From Paracoccus sp. S1E-3 (GTDB taxonomy: Bacteria > Pseudomonadota > Alphaproteobacteria > Rhodobacterales > Rhodobacteraceae): a stretch of 64,000 nt of DNA. Under the pieces are notes generated by a model. The model did not search any database. It saw only the letters and a program-made list of their open reading frames with translations, and had not been told where the DNA came from. Positions 1-9,526 of the stretch are shown here, piece by piece. Location: contig NZ_JACEMU010000007.1 of NCBI RefSeq assembly GCF_013868135.1, positions 62,001-126,000 on the forward strand. The letters are read 5' to 3'. The stretch's first letter is position 1, and each line of letters begins with the position of its first letter. A program made the translations under genes and the position numbers.

Positions 1-2260
1 ACCGGACGATGTCCTCCAGCGCGTCATAGGAGCTCAACGAAATCAGGAAGCCCACGGCCAGAATGACTGCGCCGATCCCTGCCGCCGCCCAGCCCAGTCC
101 CGGTATCATCAGCAGGCCGCCGATCAACATGACGGCATTGCCCCAGATTTCGGCATCGTCATCACGCTCCATCCCGCGCACGATCCCGCCGATCGAGGCA
201 ACCGTTCCGAAGATCGCCGCGACATAGGGCACCGCAGTCGCCCCGAAGGCCAGTCTGCGGCCAAGCGCGGTGGCCGGCTGCGACATGCGGACCAGCGGTG
301 TCGCCCCTCGCAGGACGCGGCTGTTATACAAGGTTTCCAACGCCTCGGCCGAGATCTGCGAGGCGGTGTGGCTGGTCTTGCCGAATGCCTTGTAGCTGTT
401 GGTCAGCGCCTCTGTCACCGAGGCCGTGGCGGCGGCGAGTTGGAAGCCCTGCGACGAGGTGAATGCGGTGAATTTCCCCTGCGCGATCATCGTTCCGGCC
501 TTCTTGTAGCCGGTGGCGGTGCTGAACAGCGCCCAGCTGGAGACGAAGACCGCCAATGCGTTGTGCGGCAGGTCCGCCATCGCGATCCGCCTTTCGGCGG
601 TGATGCCGCCGACCAGACTCCAGGTGGTGGAAGTGCGGATATAGGGGATGTCGGCGCTCGGCCCGGCATTGACGAACATGCGTGTGATCACCTCGGGGAT
701 TTCACCCGTGACCAGTTGCCCTGCCACCCGCGACGAGCTGTAGGGACCACCGATCCCCTGCACGAACCGGGCCGCCTCGTCCAGCGAAAGGCGGACGGTG
801 CCAAAGGCCAGCCGCGAATTCGGACCCTGGCGGAAGCCGGCCTCAAGCGCGTCCTGCCAGTTGGCGATGCGCTGGTTGCCGCCCGCGAGTTCGTGGGCCA
901 GCTGGACGGCGACGGCCTCGAAGGCGATCTGGAAGCTGTATTGCGACTTGCGGATCTGGTCATAGGCGACCTCCTTCAGGCCACCCCAGATCGCGGCGAA
1001 TTTCTCGAGCTTGTCCTTGATCTCGGGGGCGCCTTCGGGGATCTTCACCGTCTTGTTCCCCAGCGCCCGACGCAGCACCGAGGCCCCGACATGGGTGAGG
1101 TTGAAGGCCGCGCAGGCGCGCCCGAACATGACTGAATAATACTCCGCCGCCATCGCTTTCCTGGCGTCGTCGCCCTTGGCCTCGCTCATCGCCTCGGCGG
1201 CGGCAAGGGTCAGATGGGTGCCCAGCATCTGCGACCCCTGATCCACCATCTGCACGCACAGGCCCGCCGTGCAATCATCCATGAAACGCAGCATGGTCTG
1301 CTGTTGATCGTAAAGACCGCGATAAGTGGTTTTCCAATCGGGGCCGAGCGCGGGACTGTTGAACAGCCGCTCGAACCGGCCGTCGCGTTTGGGGATGTTC
1401 GGTTCCAGCTGCGTGCAGAGCTTGCCGACGGTCAGCGGATAGGCATAGGTCGCGGTGAAGTTTTTCTGGTGGTCGTCAAGAAGCTGCAGGCGATAGCTCA
1501 TCTCCTCGATGTCGCCCATGACATCGTGGACGGCGACGAGCGCGACGCATTTCTCATTCCTGGGGGTGATGGCAGGGTTCCAACTGGCGCCGCCCCGGAA
1601 TCCCGTCTGCGACAGGCCCAGCCGGGCCTTCAGCGGCTGCGGCTGGGATCCCAAGGGCTTGAATTCCTCGACCAGCTTTTCGGCATCGCCGGCAAAGGCC
1701 GCCCAATCATTCGTGCCACGCAGGTTGACCGGCGCCATGAGCTGGGCGCGAAATCCTGCATCGTGCCCCTTGCGGAAGAAGGCCGGCGGCCAGCGATATT
1801 CGCTGAAGGCGACCCAGATCTTGCTGGCCCATTTGGGCACCCAGCAATCGCGCGAGGTTTCGTTGCTGTAGGTCCATTCGCCGTCGCCGTAAGGATTGGT
1901 CCATTCGTATTTGACGAACTGTCCGCTGCCGCGATCATCGACCTGGGCGTTGGCGGGGGTCACGTCGGAATTAGCGTCCTCGCTGCCGGTGGAGTAGCGA
2001 AAGACATACCAAAGGCCGTCCGAACTGGTTGAGGAGGCGCGTTCCTCGGGCTGCTCGATATAGATATAGACGAAGCCGCGCCGCAGGGTCCGCAGGATAT
2101 AGTTGCCCGGCGTGCCGATGGCGGTCGGCTTCTGCGGGGCGCGCAGGTTCTCATAGGGCAGCAGTGAAAAGCGCACCGGAAAGATCGGAATGCGGTCGGG
2201 GGTGCAGTGAAACGCCGGATCCTCGGGGTCGTTGCTGGGCGAGAAGTCACCGTAGGTCAT
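1..2260 (-). CDS. VasX-like T6SS effector, C-terminus beyond the window
   Basis: The reading frame from the ATG at 2260 stays open for 753 codons to the window edge, so the C-terminus is missing. The first ~60 residues carry the pattern of the VasX N-terminal region: a Cys followed by IPIFPVRF, then a TLRRGFVYIYIE segment. Near the visible end there are strongly hydrophobic stretches (around residues 690-745) separated by a charged loop, as expected for the membrane-disrupting part of VasX-type effectors. The start overlaps the stop of the DUF4123 gene by 4 bases, so adaptor and effector are translationally coupled. An immunity gene would lie downstream, outside the window. Family assignment is from sequence pattern; toxicity is inferred. 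Confidence 0.75.
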   Translation of the reverse strand, partial: MTYGDFSPSNDPEDPAFHCTPDRIPIFPVRFSLLPYENLRAPQKPTAIGTPGNYILRTLRRGFVYIYIEQPEERASSTSSDGLWYVFRYSTGSEDANSDVTPANAQVDDRGSGQFVKYEWTNPYGDGEWTYSNETSRDCWVPKWASKIWVAFSEYRWPPAFFRKGHDAGFRAQLMAPVNLRGTNDWAAFAGDAEKLVEEFKPLGSQPQPLKARLGLSQTGFRGGASWNPAITPRNEKCVALVAVHDVMGDIEEMSYRLQLLDDHQKNFTATYAYPLTVGKLCTQLEPNIPKRDGRFERLFNSPALGPDWKTTYRGLYDQQQTMLRFMDDCTAGLCVQMVDQGSQMLGTHLTLAAAEAMSEAKGDDARKAMAAEYYSVMFGRACAAFNLTHVGASVLRRALGNKTVKIPEGAPEIKDKLEKFAAIWGGLKEVAYDQIRKSQYSFQIAFEAVAVQLAHELAGGNQRIANWQDALEAGFRQGPNSRLAFGTVRLSLDEAARFVQGIGGPYSSSRVAGQLVTGEIPEVITRMFVNAGPSADIPYIRTSTTWSLVGGITAERRIAMADLPHNALAVFVSSWALFSTATGYKKAGTMIAQGKFTAFTSSQGFQLAAATASVTEALTNSYKAFGKTSHTASQISAEALETLYNSRVLRGATPLVRMSQPATALGRRLAFGATAVPYVAAIFGTVASIGGIVRGMERDDDAEIWGNAVMLIGGLLMIPGLGWAAAGIGAVILAVGFLISLSSYDALEDIVR

Positions 2261-3489
2261 GGCGCGGTCTCCAATTGCCGGGCGACATCCAGCAGCGCGC
2301 GGGCGCGGCCGGTATCGCTGTAGGTTTCGACCGCGCGGGCTTCGGGGCGGTCAAGCAGGTGGGCTTCGTCGATCCGGTGGCGGAACAGGATGAACAACGT
2401 TTCGACATAGCGGGCAATGGCGCGTTCGGCGCGATACCCCCGACTGCGCGCGTGGCAATAGAAAGCCGCGACCTGCGTGGCCGAGGGTGGATCGCGGTAG
2501 ATATCCCCCAGCACCTCGCGCAGCCGGACGGTGAAGCGCTGGCGCAGCAGGACGCGGGAATGGGCGGTGAAGGTGTCCAGAAAGCCATCGCTGGGCGGCG
2601 GCGCAGTACCAGCGGACAGCGCCAGCCAGCGGTCATTCGGCATCCGGCAGAAGGCGCGCTCGATCCCGTCGAAGAACCGTGCGGGCAAAGCGGGATCGGG
2701 GTGATGGGCCAGATAGTCGCGGAATTGCGTCGACCAGAAGCGCAGGAACAGCCAGTTGCCGCGACCATCGGGCAGCTTGGTGAATTTGCGCAGATGGCGC
2801 CGCAGCGCCTCGAACCCGTCCGGGGCGTGCAGAAACAGCGCCGCATCGGCGGAATAGAGGCCGCGCGCGGAATCCCGCTCGTCGCGCGTGAACAGATGCC
2901 GCAAAAGGCGTGCATCGGCCGGAAGCTCGACCAGATAGGGCGAGACCTCGGCCAGGCTCTCCCCGCCGTCACCCTGAAACAGGCTCTCCGACCGCAGCCC
3001 CTCGCTTTCGATGCGCATCAGGATGCCCGGATAGGCGGCACTGTCCAGAACCGCGAAGATGCTGTCGCGCTGCGCCGGGAACAGATGCGGCCCCAGATCG
3101 GCCGGGCAGTTCAGTGCCGGGAAAGCGCCGAACTGGCTGTCCAGCGGCGGATGACACCCCAGATCCGTGACCGCCACTGCAAGGCCGCGCGCATCCGCGC
3201 CCCATCGGCAAAACGAAATCTGTCCCTGACCGTCGCGGATTTCCTCCATCACCAGCGCCGGCGCGCCGGGTTCCAGGCGCAGGGGCAGATCGGCCGGAAA
3301 CGCATCGATCGCCGATGACCCGATCCATTGGCCGAGCGGCGCGCAGGCCAGATGGGCGGGGTCGATCTGGACGACCCGGTCGCGCAGCGCGGTCAGGAAG
3401 GTCTCTGCATCGGGTGCATGGCCGCCCGCAACCAGCTTCGGCCGGCCGCTGTCGGCGTGCAGAAGCGCCAAGTAAACCTGCTCCGTCAT
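2257..3489 (-). CDS. DUF4123-domain T6SS effector adaptor
   Basis: A 410-residue protein. The N-terminal half has the DUF4123 layout, including a core ending in NWLFLRFW, comparable to the 'RFYDP' region of the family. DUF4123 proteins (Tap/TEC chaperones) load effectors onto VgrG spikes in the cytoplasm. The C-terminal part continues well past the domain and is rich in Arg and His. The gene lies immediately upstream of the VasX-like effector with an ATGA overlap, the usual adaptor-effector order. The start at 3489 overlaps the stop of the small upstream ORF in the same way. No VgrG gene is visible, so the spike partner must be encoded elsewhere. Confidence 0.8.
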   Translation of the reverse strand: MTEQVYLALLHADSGRPKLVAGGHAPDAETFLTALRDRVVQIDPAHLACAPLGQWIGSSAIDAFPADLPLRLEPGAPALVMEEIRDGQGQISFCRWGADARGLAVAVTDLGCHPPLDSQFGAFPALNCPADLGPHLFPAQRDSIFAVLDSAAYPGILMRIESEGLRSESLFQGDGGESLAEVSPYLVELPADARLLRHLFTRDERDSARGLYSADAALFLHAPDGFEALRRHLRKFTKLPDGRGNWLFLRFWSTQFRDYLAHHPDPALPARFFDGIERAFCRMPNDRWLALSAGTAPPPSDGFLDTFTAHSRVLLRQRFTVRLREVLGDIYRDPPSATQVAAFYCHARSRGYRAERAIARYVETLFILFRHRIDEAHLLDRPEARAVETYSDTGRARALLDVARQLETAP

Positions 3490-3743
3490 GCCGGGGGCGC
3501 TGTCTGGTGGTTGCAGGGCAGGGTCGCGGTCCCCGCGGCATTGCGATCACCGACCCGAGCAATGCGGAGCCTGCGGCCTGCCGTGCAAGTGGACGCAGGC
3601 TGCCGCCACCGGGCAGTATCGCCGTCAGCGAGGCCGCGTTCACGGAAAATGGGATAAATCGCCGAACCCACCACGGGCATCCACATCAAAAGCTTCAACA
3701 TTTTATGGAATGAAGCTTTGGGTCTGTCGCTGGTCGAGGTCAA
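3486..3743 (-). CDS. Small ORF coupled to the T6SS adaptor, function unknown
   Basis: An 85-residue reading frame whose stop overlaps the start of the DUF4123 gene (ATGA), the same coupling seen between adaptor and effector. It has a hydrophobic segment near residues 15-33 (KLLMWMPVVGSAIYPIF) and a basic, Cys-containing tail with an ARVGD string. ARVGD recalls PAAR proteins, but the remaining PAAR repeats are absent, so this is not called PAAR. The AT-rich start region differs from its neighbours. It may be a real small protein or the 3' remnant of a larger spike gene. Confidence 0.4.
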   Translation of the reverse strand: MTSTSDRPKASFHKMLKLLMWMPVVGSAIYPIFRERGLADGDTARWRQPASTCTAGRRLRIARVGDRNAAGTATLPCNHQTAPPA

Positions 3744-3830
3744 GTGCGAACTGCCCGGCGGGCCGCAGGGTTCAGCACCCGCACACCCTGGACGCCGGGG
3801 CGACCGCGACCACCGGGCAACGCCGCCGCG

Positions 3831-4808
3831 CTATTCCGCTGCGTCAGCCATTGCAGCTGCGCCGACTGGGGCCACCCGCATCCCGAGCCGGGCCAGCAGG
3901 TCGGCATCCTTCCAGGCGGCGGGGTTGTCGGTGGTCAGCAGCTGGTCACCCACGAAGATCGAATTCGCCCCGGCCAGAAAGCACAGCGCCTGCAACTCGT
4001 CACTCATTCCGGTCCGGCCGGCCGACAGCCGCACCACCGAGGCCGGCATCAGGATCCGCGCCAGCGCCACGATCCGCACCAGCGCAAAGGGATCGACTGG
4101 GCGCGCGTGGTCCTCGACCGGAACGCCCTCGATCCGGTTCCACAGATTCACCGGCACGCTGTCGGGATGGGCGGGCAGGGTGGCCAGCGTCACCAGCATG
4201 GCGATCCGGTCCTCCTCGGTCTCGCCCATGCCCAGAATGCCGCCGCAGCAGACCTTGACGCCACCCTTGCGCACGGCCTCGACCGTGTCCAGCCGGTCCT
4301 GCATCGTCCGGGTGCTGGCGATGCGGGCATAATAATCGGGCGAGGTATCGATGTTGTGGTTGTAGAAATCGAGGCCGGCTTCCTTCAGCCGCGCCACCTG
4401 ATCCGGGGTCAGCATGCCCAGCGTCATGCAGGTCTGCAGCCCCAGCGCGGCGACGCCGCTGACCATGTCGCAGAGCCTGTCCATGTCGCGGTCCTTGGGG
4501 CTGCGCCAGGCGGCACCCATGCAGAAACGCTGCGCCCCGGCGGCCCTGGCACGCCGGGCGGCGGCCAGAACCTCCTCGGTGTCCATCAGCTTCGTCGCCG
4601 TCACGCCGGTCTGGTGATGCGCCGATTGCGAGCAATAGCCGCAGTCCTCGGGGCAGCCGCCGGTCTTGATGCTCAGCAGGCTGGCGGTTTCGATGCTGGT
4701 CGGATCGAAATGCGCCCGGTGCAGGCTCTGCGCCCGGTGCAGCAGATCGGGAAAGGGCAGGGCGTGGATCGCGCGCGCCTCGGCCATGGTCCAGTCGGTG
4801 CGGATCAT
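3831..4808 (-). CDS. bioB: Biotin synthase BioB
   Basis: A radical-SAM enzyme that inserts sulfur into dethiobiotin in the last step of biotin synthesis. From the chosen start (4808) the protein has 325 residues, normal for BioB. The CxxxCxxC cluster motif is at Cys52, Cys56 and Cys59 (GCPEDCGYC), followed by the [12 protein letters not shown] segment and the conserved GGILGMGE motif. The reading frame is open upstream, but that part lies inside bioY. The start at 4808 overlaps the bioY stop by one base (TGATG), so the two genes form one transcript. No bioF, bioD or bioA is visible here, so earlier steps are encoded elsewhere or replaced by import. Confidence 0.95.
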   Translation of the reverse strand: MIRTDWTMAEARAIHALPFPDLLHRAQSLHRAHFDPTSIETASLLSIKTGGCPEDCGYCSQSAHHQTGVTATKLMDTEEVLAAARRARAAGAQRFCMGAAWRSPKDRDMDRLCDMVSGVAALGLQTCMTLGMLTPDQVARLKEAGLDFYNHNIDTSPDYYARIASTRTMQDRLDTVEAVRKGGVKVCCGGILGMGETEEDRIAMLVTLATLPAHPDSVPVNLWNRIEGVPVEDHARPVDPFALVRIVALARILMPASVVRLSAGRTGMSDELQALCFLAGANSIFVGDQLLTTDNPAAWKDADLLARLGMRVAPVGAAAMADAAE

Positions 4809-5368
4809 CAGCCGCGCCCCTTCAGCCGGCGCATGGCCGCCAGCAGCCCCGATGCCAGCGCGACCTTGACCAGATCGCCGAGGATGAACGGCGCAAATCC
4901 CGCCGCCAGCAAGCCCGAGGGTGGCACGAAGCCCGCCAGCCACAGCAGGCCCGCTGCATAGACCACAGCCAGTCCGGTCAGCATCGCCAGGGCCTGCCCC
5001 AATGCGCCGCGCCCCTGTGCCAGCCAGCCGATCACCCCTGCCGCCAGCAGATAGCCCAGCAGATAGCCGCCGGTCGGGCCGGCCATATAGGCCAGCCCGA
5101 TGCCGCGCTCGGGCGTGCCGGAAAAGACCGGCAGGCCCATCGCGCCCGCCGCAAGATAGGTCACCATCGTCACCATGCCGAGCCGCGGCCCCAATGCGGC
5201 GGCGAGGGTGAAGACCGCCAGCGTGTGCAGGGTCATCGGCACCGGCCAGAACGGAATCTGCACCTTGGCCCCGAGCGTGATGAGTGCCGCGCCCCCAAGC
5301 GCGATCACCAGCGGGCGCCAGCGAGCAGCAGAGCGGGGAATGGTCTGGGTCTGGGCCGGAAACGGCAT
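4808..5368 (-). CDS. bioY: Biotin ECF transporter substrate-binding protein BioY
   Basis: A 186-residue integral membrane protein with about six hydrophobic segments. It carries the BioY signatures: an [16 protein letters not shown] segment near residue 40, and [12 protein letters not shown] near residue 95. BioY binds biotin with high affinity and works alone or with an ECF energising module. No bioM or bioN genes are adjacent. It is the first gene of a bioY-bioB unit, preceded by two BioR boxes, so import and final synthesis should be repressed together when biotin is plentiful. Confidence 0.93.
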   Translation of the reverse strand: MPFPAQTQTIPRSAARWRPLVIALGGAALITLGAKVQIPFWPVPMTLHTLAVFTLAAALGPRLGMVTMVTYLAAGAMGLPVFSGTPERGIGLAYMAGPTGGYLLGYLLAAGVIGWLAQGRGALGQALAMLTGLAVVYAAGLLWLAGFVPPSGLLAAGFAPFILGDLVKVALASGLLAAMRRLKGRG

Positions 5369-5392
5369 GGATCGATCCTCCGGGATTGGTAT

Positions 5393-5402
5393 CTATCTAT
5401 AA
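5393..5402 (-). promoter_or_regulatory. BioR box, imperfect copy upstream of bioY
   Basis: On the minus strand this reads TTATAGATAG, matching 9 of 10 bases of the BioR box (consensus TTATMKATAA). It lies 25 bases upstream of the bioY start, where a repressor would block transcription. Confidence 0.7.
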
Positions 5403-5436
5403 TAACTGCGGCAGCCTGCCGGATCAGCAATCTGAA

Positions 5437-5446
5437 TTATAGATAA
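5437..5446 (-). promoter_or_regulatory. BioR box upstream of bioY
   Basis: TTATAGATAA (plus-strand reading) is a perfect match to the BioR consensus. It touches the bioR stop codon (5447-5449) and lies about 70 bases upstream of the bioY start, so it pairs with the imperfect box nearer the gene. Confidence 0.85.
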
Positions 5447-6115
5447 TCAGCCGGGAATCTCGTAAGTCTCTCGCGGAGCGGCATTTTTTGTCGCCGGCTT
5501 GCGCTTGCCGATCCAGCCGACATGGCGGGCGAGGATCGCGCAGGCAAGGTCGGTCTGACCTTTGCGCAGCGCGTCGAGAATGGCGCGGTGATCGTGGTCG
5601 GTGCGGGCTTCCCAATCGCGCTGCCAGGCGGCGAACAGAAAGCGGGCGCTGGCGGCGTGCAGATCGTCGATGCTGCGCAGCAGGCGCGGCATCCGGCAGG
5701 GCGACAGGATCAGCCGGTGAAAGCGGCGGTTCGCGGCCTCCCAGTCGCGCACGGTGCTGGCGCTGTCGCCGTGGCGCGTCACCTCCTCGGCCTCGGTGAG
5801 GATGCGGCGCGTCAGGTTCGGCGCCGCGTGGCGCAGGGCGAGTGATTCAAGGCTTGCCCGCATCTCGGCGACCTCGCGCAGTTCGGTCACGTCGAAGTCG
5901 GTGACGCGAAAGCCGCGTCGCGGGGCGCTCTCGGCCAGGCCCTGCGCCTGCAATTCGCGAAACGCCTCGCGCACGGGGACGTGGCTGGCGCCGAATTCGG
6001 CGGCGATGTGATCCTGACGCAGGCGCGCGCCCGGCGCGATCTCGCCGGTGATGATGCGATCGGCCAGGATGCGTGCGATCCGTGCCGCATGAGTTTCTTC
6101 CGCGCGTCTCTGCAT
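5447..6115 (-). CDS. bioR: GntR-family biotin repressor BioR
   Basis: A 222-residue FadR-subfamily GntR regulator. The N-terminal winged helix spans roughly residues 10-78 and includes ARLRQDHIAAEFGASHVPVREAFREL. The C-terminal FCD domain includes FHRLIL and the HDHRAILDALRKG stretch. In many alphaproteobacteria, which lack the DNA-binding form of BirA, BioR represses biotin genes by binding TTATMKATAA boxes. Here perfect boxes flank it: one 4 bases upstream of its own start (autoregulation) and one just after its stop in front of bioY. The box context is the strongest evidence for calling BioR rather than a generic GntR protein. Confidence 0.88.
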   Translation of the reverse strand: MQRRAEETHAARIARILADRIITGEIAPGARLRQDHIAAEFGASHVPVREAFRELQAQGLAESAPRRGFRVTDFDVTELREVAEMRASLESLALRHAAPNLTRRILTEAEEVTRHGDSASTVRDWEAANRRFHRLILSPCRMPRLLRSIDDLHAASARFLFAAWQRDWEARTDHDHRAILDALRKGQTDLACAILARHVGWIGKRKPATKNAAPRETYEIPG

Positions 6116-6118
6116 GAA

Positions 6119-6128
6119 TTATAGATAA
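6119..6128 (-). promoter_or_regulatory. BioR box upstream of bioR
   Basis: A second perfect TTATAGATAA, ending 3 bases before the bioR start codon. Its position predicts negative autoregulation of bioR. Confidence 0.8.
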
Positions 6129-6238
6129 TTCCGGCTGTCCGCCCTGTCGAGCGTGATCGCGCGTCACCGCTACAACACGGCCGGTTTCTGATATGGGGAC
6201 GGTTTGGCGCGATTCGGCAGGCTGGGACGGGAACGGCA

Positions 6239-8878
6239 TTGAAACAGGCAGGCACGACGGATGGGACGCGGCTGCGCGATGTCGCGGCCGAGCGGTCCCT
6301 TGTGGCGCGGCTGCGCGTGGGCATGCCCTATCTGCTGGCGCTGATGCTGTTCGGGCTGGGCGCTTATGCGCTGTATCATCTGCTGGCGCCCGTCGACATT
6401 CACGCCGTCGCCGATCAGGTCCGGGGCACGCCGTGGCAGGTCATCGCGCTCGCGCTCGGCGCGACACTCGCCGGCTATCTGTGCCTCGCGGCCTATGATT
6501 GGTCGGCGCTGCGCCATATCGGCAAGCGCCTGCCGCTGCCGGTGGTCATCATCGGCGGCTTTCTGGCCTATGCCTTCGGCAATACCGTCGGGCTGACGGC
6601 GGTGTCGGGCGGCGCGGTGCGCTGGCGTCTCTATTCCGGGCTGGACCTTGACGGCTATGACATCGCCGCGGTCTCGACCTTCACCGCCGTGGCCTTCGGC
6701 GTGGCATCGACGGTGGTCGGGCTTGCCGCACTGGCCACCCATCCGCTGGCTCTAGCGGCGATCCTGCCCCTGTCGGCCTCCAGCGTGCGGCTGCTGGCGA
6801 TCGCGGGGATCCTCGCCATTCTGGTGCCGCTGGTCTGGGCCAGCTTCACCGGACGGCGGCTGACGGTCGGGCGGTTCCAGCTGCAGGCGCCGTCGCCCTC
6901 GCTGCTGGTCATGCAGCTGCTGATCAGCCTTGGCGACATCACCTTTTCCGCGCTGACCCTGTATCTGCTGCTGCCGGCGGGCGGGCCGGGCTTTCTGACC
7001 TTCCTCGCCGTTTTCGCTGCCGCGACCATGGCCGGGGTGCTGAGCCATGTGCCCGGCGGCGTCGGCGTGTTCGAGACCATCATCATCGCCGCGCTGCCTT
7101 CGGCGATGGGCATCGACCGGATCGCCGCCGCCCTCCTGCTGTATCGGCTGATCTATTACCTTGTCCCCTTCGCCATCGCGCTGATCCTGATGGCGCTGTT
7201 CGAAAGCTGGCGCGCCATCGGCGGCAAGGCGCGGGATGGCTGGCTGACGCGGGTCTTCGCCGCAGCCGAGCCTGCCTTCCGCGCCATCGCGCCGGCCGCC
7301 CCGATGCTGCTGGCGATGATGGTCTTCGGCTCGGGTCTGTGGATGTCGCTTTCGGCGCTGCTGCCGCCGGTCAGTCAGGCCGGCGAAGCCGCCGAGACGC
7401 TGTTCCCGCTGGCCTTCATCGAGGGCTCGGCCCTGTTGTCGAGCGGGTTGGGCGGCTGGCTGATCATCCTGTCGCTGGGTCTGGCGCGGCGCAGTCAGGG
7501 TGCGCTGTGGCTGACCATCGGGGCGATGCTGGCGGGCGCGGTGGTTGCGGCCCTGCAGCGCAGCGAGACCGAGCAGGCGGTGACGCTGGTGGCGGCCGTG
7601 CTGATCCTGCTGCCGTTTCGCCGAGCCTTCCGCCGGCATTCGGTGCTGACCCATGGCGCGCTGACGCCCGGCTGGGCGATCCTGTTGTTCGCCGCCATTG
7701 TCAGCGTCGGCTTCGTGCTGTTCTTCGCCCATAAAAGCACGCCCTACGAGTATGAATTGTGGTGGCAGTTTGCCGCGAACGCGAATGCGCCGCGGGCGCT
7801 GCGCTCGGGCCTGCTCATCAGTCTGCTGATCGGTGCGGGATCCTTGCTGCTGCTGCTGCGCGCGCCGCATTTCCGCCCCGCCGTCCCCGATGCCGCGATG
7901 CTGGAGACGGTGCGCAGGATCGCGATGGCGGGCGATCAGCCCGATGCCGGGTTCGCGCTGACCGGCGACAAGGCGATCATGCTGTCGGATGATCGCCGCG
8001 CGTTCGTGATGTTCGGGATTTCCGGCGGCTCGTGGCTGGCCTTTGGTGGTCCCGTCGGCGATGCCGCCGCCGCCGAGGAGGTCGCCTTCACCTTCGTCGA
8101 CGCGGCCCGCCGCGCCGGTGCCCGTCCGGTGTTTTACGAAGTCGGCGCCGAGAGCGTGCCGCTGATGCTGGAACTGGGGATGGTGCTGCACAAGATGGGC
8201 GAGGAGGCGGTGGTCGATCTGGGCCGCTTCTCGCTGGAGGGGCCGGAACGCAAGAAGCTGCGCGCGACCCATGCCCGCGCCCGTCGCGATGGCCTGTCGC
8301 TGGAACTGGTCGCGCCGCCCCACGACGCGGCCCTGATCGCCGAGCTGCGGCAGATCTCGGACGCATGGCTGGCGGCGAAGAACGGCCGCGAGAAAGGCTT
8401 TTCGGTCGGGCGATTCGACCCCGACTGGCTGAACCGCTGGTCGATCGCACTGGTGCGCCTGGACGGAAAGGTGGTGGCCTTCGCCAATCTGATGACGACC
8501 GCGACGCGTCAATCCGCCAGCATCGATCTGATGCGGCATTCCGGCGCCGCCCCCGCCGGCACCATGGAGTTCATGTTCACCGAACTGATGCTGCAACTGA
8601 AGACGCAGGGTTTCCAGCGCTTTTCGCTGGGCATGGCGCCGCTGGCCGGCCTGTCGCCCCATCGCAGCGGCCGGATCTGGGACCGCTTCGGCCACATCAT
8701 CTATCGGCGCGGCGGCCGGTTCTATAATTTCGCGGGCCTGCGCGCATTCAAGTGCAAGTTCGGCCCCGACTGGTTCCCCCATTACCTCGCCACGTCATCG
8801 GGACTGCCGCCACTGATGCCGCTGACCGATGCCGCCCGCCTGATCGCCCGCGACCCGACCCGGCGCGACGAGCCCTGA
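6239..8878 (+). CDS. mprF: Phosphatidylglycerol lysyltransferase/flippase MprF
   Basis: An 879-residue two-part protein. The first ~530 residues form many membrane segments with flippase features (GLTAVSGGAVRWRLYS, and a GVLSHVPGGVGVFE motif near residue 270). The last ~320 residues are the cytosolic DUF2156 aminoacyl-transferase domain (GFSVGRFDPDWLN, FANLMTT, SIDLMRH). MprF attaches an amino acid, usually lysine or alanine, to phosphatidylglycerol and flips it outward, lowering sensitivity to cationic peptides. The longest frame starts with TTG at 6239 after a GGGACGGG stretch; the first in-frame ATG is at 6328, so the exact start is uncertain. It is monocistronic and divergent from bioR. 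Confidence 0.9.
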   Translation: MKQAGTTDGTRLRDVAAERSLVARLRVGMPYLLALMLFGLGAYALYHLLAPVDIHAVADQVRGTPWQVIALALGATLAGYLCLAAYDWSALRHIGKRLPLPVVIIGGFLAYAFGNTVGLTAVSGGAVRWRLYSGLDLDGYDIAAVSTFTAVAFGVASTVVGLAALATHPLALAAILPLSASSVRLLAIAGILAILVPLVWASFTGRRLTVGRFQLQAPSPSLLVMQLLISLGDITFSALTLYLLLPAGGPGFLTFLAVFAAATMAGVLSHVPGGVGVFETIIIAALPSAMGIDRIAAALLLYRLIYYLVPFAIALILMALFESWRAIGGKARDGWLTRVFAAAEPAFRAIAPAAPMLLAMMVFGSGLWMSLSALLPPVSQAGEAAETLFPLAFIEGSALLSSGLGGWLIILSLGLARRSQGALWLTIGAMLAGAVVAALQRSETEQAVTLVAAVLILLPFRRAFRRHSVLTHGALTPGWAILLFAAIVSVGFVLFFAHKSTPYEYELWWQFAANANAPRALRSGLLISLLIGAGSLLLLLRAPHFRPAVPDAAMLETVRRIAMAGDQPDAGFALTGDKAIMLSDDRRAFVMFGISGGSWLAFGGPVGDAAAAEEVAFTFVDAARRAGARPVFYEVGAESVPLMLELGMVLHKMGEEAVVDLGRFSLEGPERKKLRATHARARRDGLSLELVAPPHDAALIAELRQISDAWLAAKNGREKGFSVGRFDPDWLNRWSIALVRLDGKVVAFANLMTTATRQSASIDLMRHSGAAPAGTMEFMFTELMLQLKTQGFQRFSLGMAPLAGLSPHRSGRIWDRFGHIIYRRGGRFYNFAGLRAFKCKFGPDWFPHYLATSSGLPPLMPLTDAARLIARDPTRRDEP

Positions 8879-9043
8879 AGGCCCGCCGCCGGCGCGGCCG
8901 GGCAAAAACGGCTGGCGCTGTCGGAACTTGCCGCCTTCGCGCGTCCTTGATCCACGAGACCAGCGACAGGCCCCCTTTCGACTGGGGGAATGGCCCGCAT
9001 CGCCAATCCGACGACCGAAACCGACCACGCACGGAGACCTGAC

Positions 9044-9526
9044 ATGAACACGCTCACCACCTGCCTGTGGTTCGACAAGCGCGAAGCCCGCAACGCCGCC
9101 GCGTTCTATGCGGCGACCTTTCCCGACAGCCATGTCGACCGGGTGAATCTGGCCCCCGCCGATCATCCGGGCGGCCATGAGGGCGACGAACTGACGGTGG
9201 AATTCACCCTGCTCGGGCAATCCTATGTCGGCCTCAACGGAGGGCCGTTGTTTACCCCGAACGAATCTGTCAGCTTCATGGTGCTGACCGCCGATCAGGC
9301 CGAGACGGACCGTTACTGGAACGCCATCGTCGGCAATGGCGGTCAGGAAAGCGCCTGCGGCTGGTGCAAGGACCGCTGGGGCTATTCCTGGCAGATCACC
9401 CCCCGGCGGCTGATCGAGTTGGTCTATGGCCCGGATCGCGAGATGGCCCGTCGCGCGATGGAGGCGATGCTGAGCATGCAGAAGATCGACATCGCCGCCA
9501 TCGAAGCCGCGGCGGCAGGCGGCTAG
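9044..9526 (+). CDS. VOC-superfamily PhnB/3-dmu-9-3-methyltransferase-like protein
   Basis: 160 residues starting MNTLTTCLWFDKREARNAA, preceded by a CGGAGAC ribosome-binding site. It has the family pattern CLWFD near the N-terminus, a GxEF-type beta strand (LTVEFTLLGQ), and the C-terminal CGWCKDRWGYSWQ and QKIDIAAIEAA motifs of the PF06983 family. These proteins have the glyoxalase/bleomycin-resistance fold; most have no proven reaction despite the methyltransferase label. An upstream in-frame start at 8990 exists but lacks a ribosome-binding site. It is a single gene at the left edge of the accessory island. Confidence 0.85.
   Translation: MNTLTTCLWFDKREARNAAAFYAATFPDSHVDRVNLAPADHPGGHEGDELTVEFTLLGQSYVGLNGGPLFTPNESVSFMVLTADQAETDRYWNAIVGNGGQESACGWCKDRWGYSWQITPRRLIELVYGPDREMARRAMEAMLSMQKIDIAAIEAAAAGG

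Noticed and set aside
3486-3743. PAAR spike protein
   Set aside because: Only one ARVGD-like string; repeated PAAR motifs absent.
6752-8782. Long open frame opposite mprF
   Set aside because: High-GC third-position bias makes long antisense frames; composition is Gln/Arg/His-rich with no domain, and mprF is clear on the plus strand.
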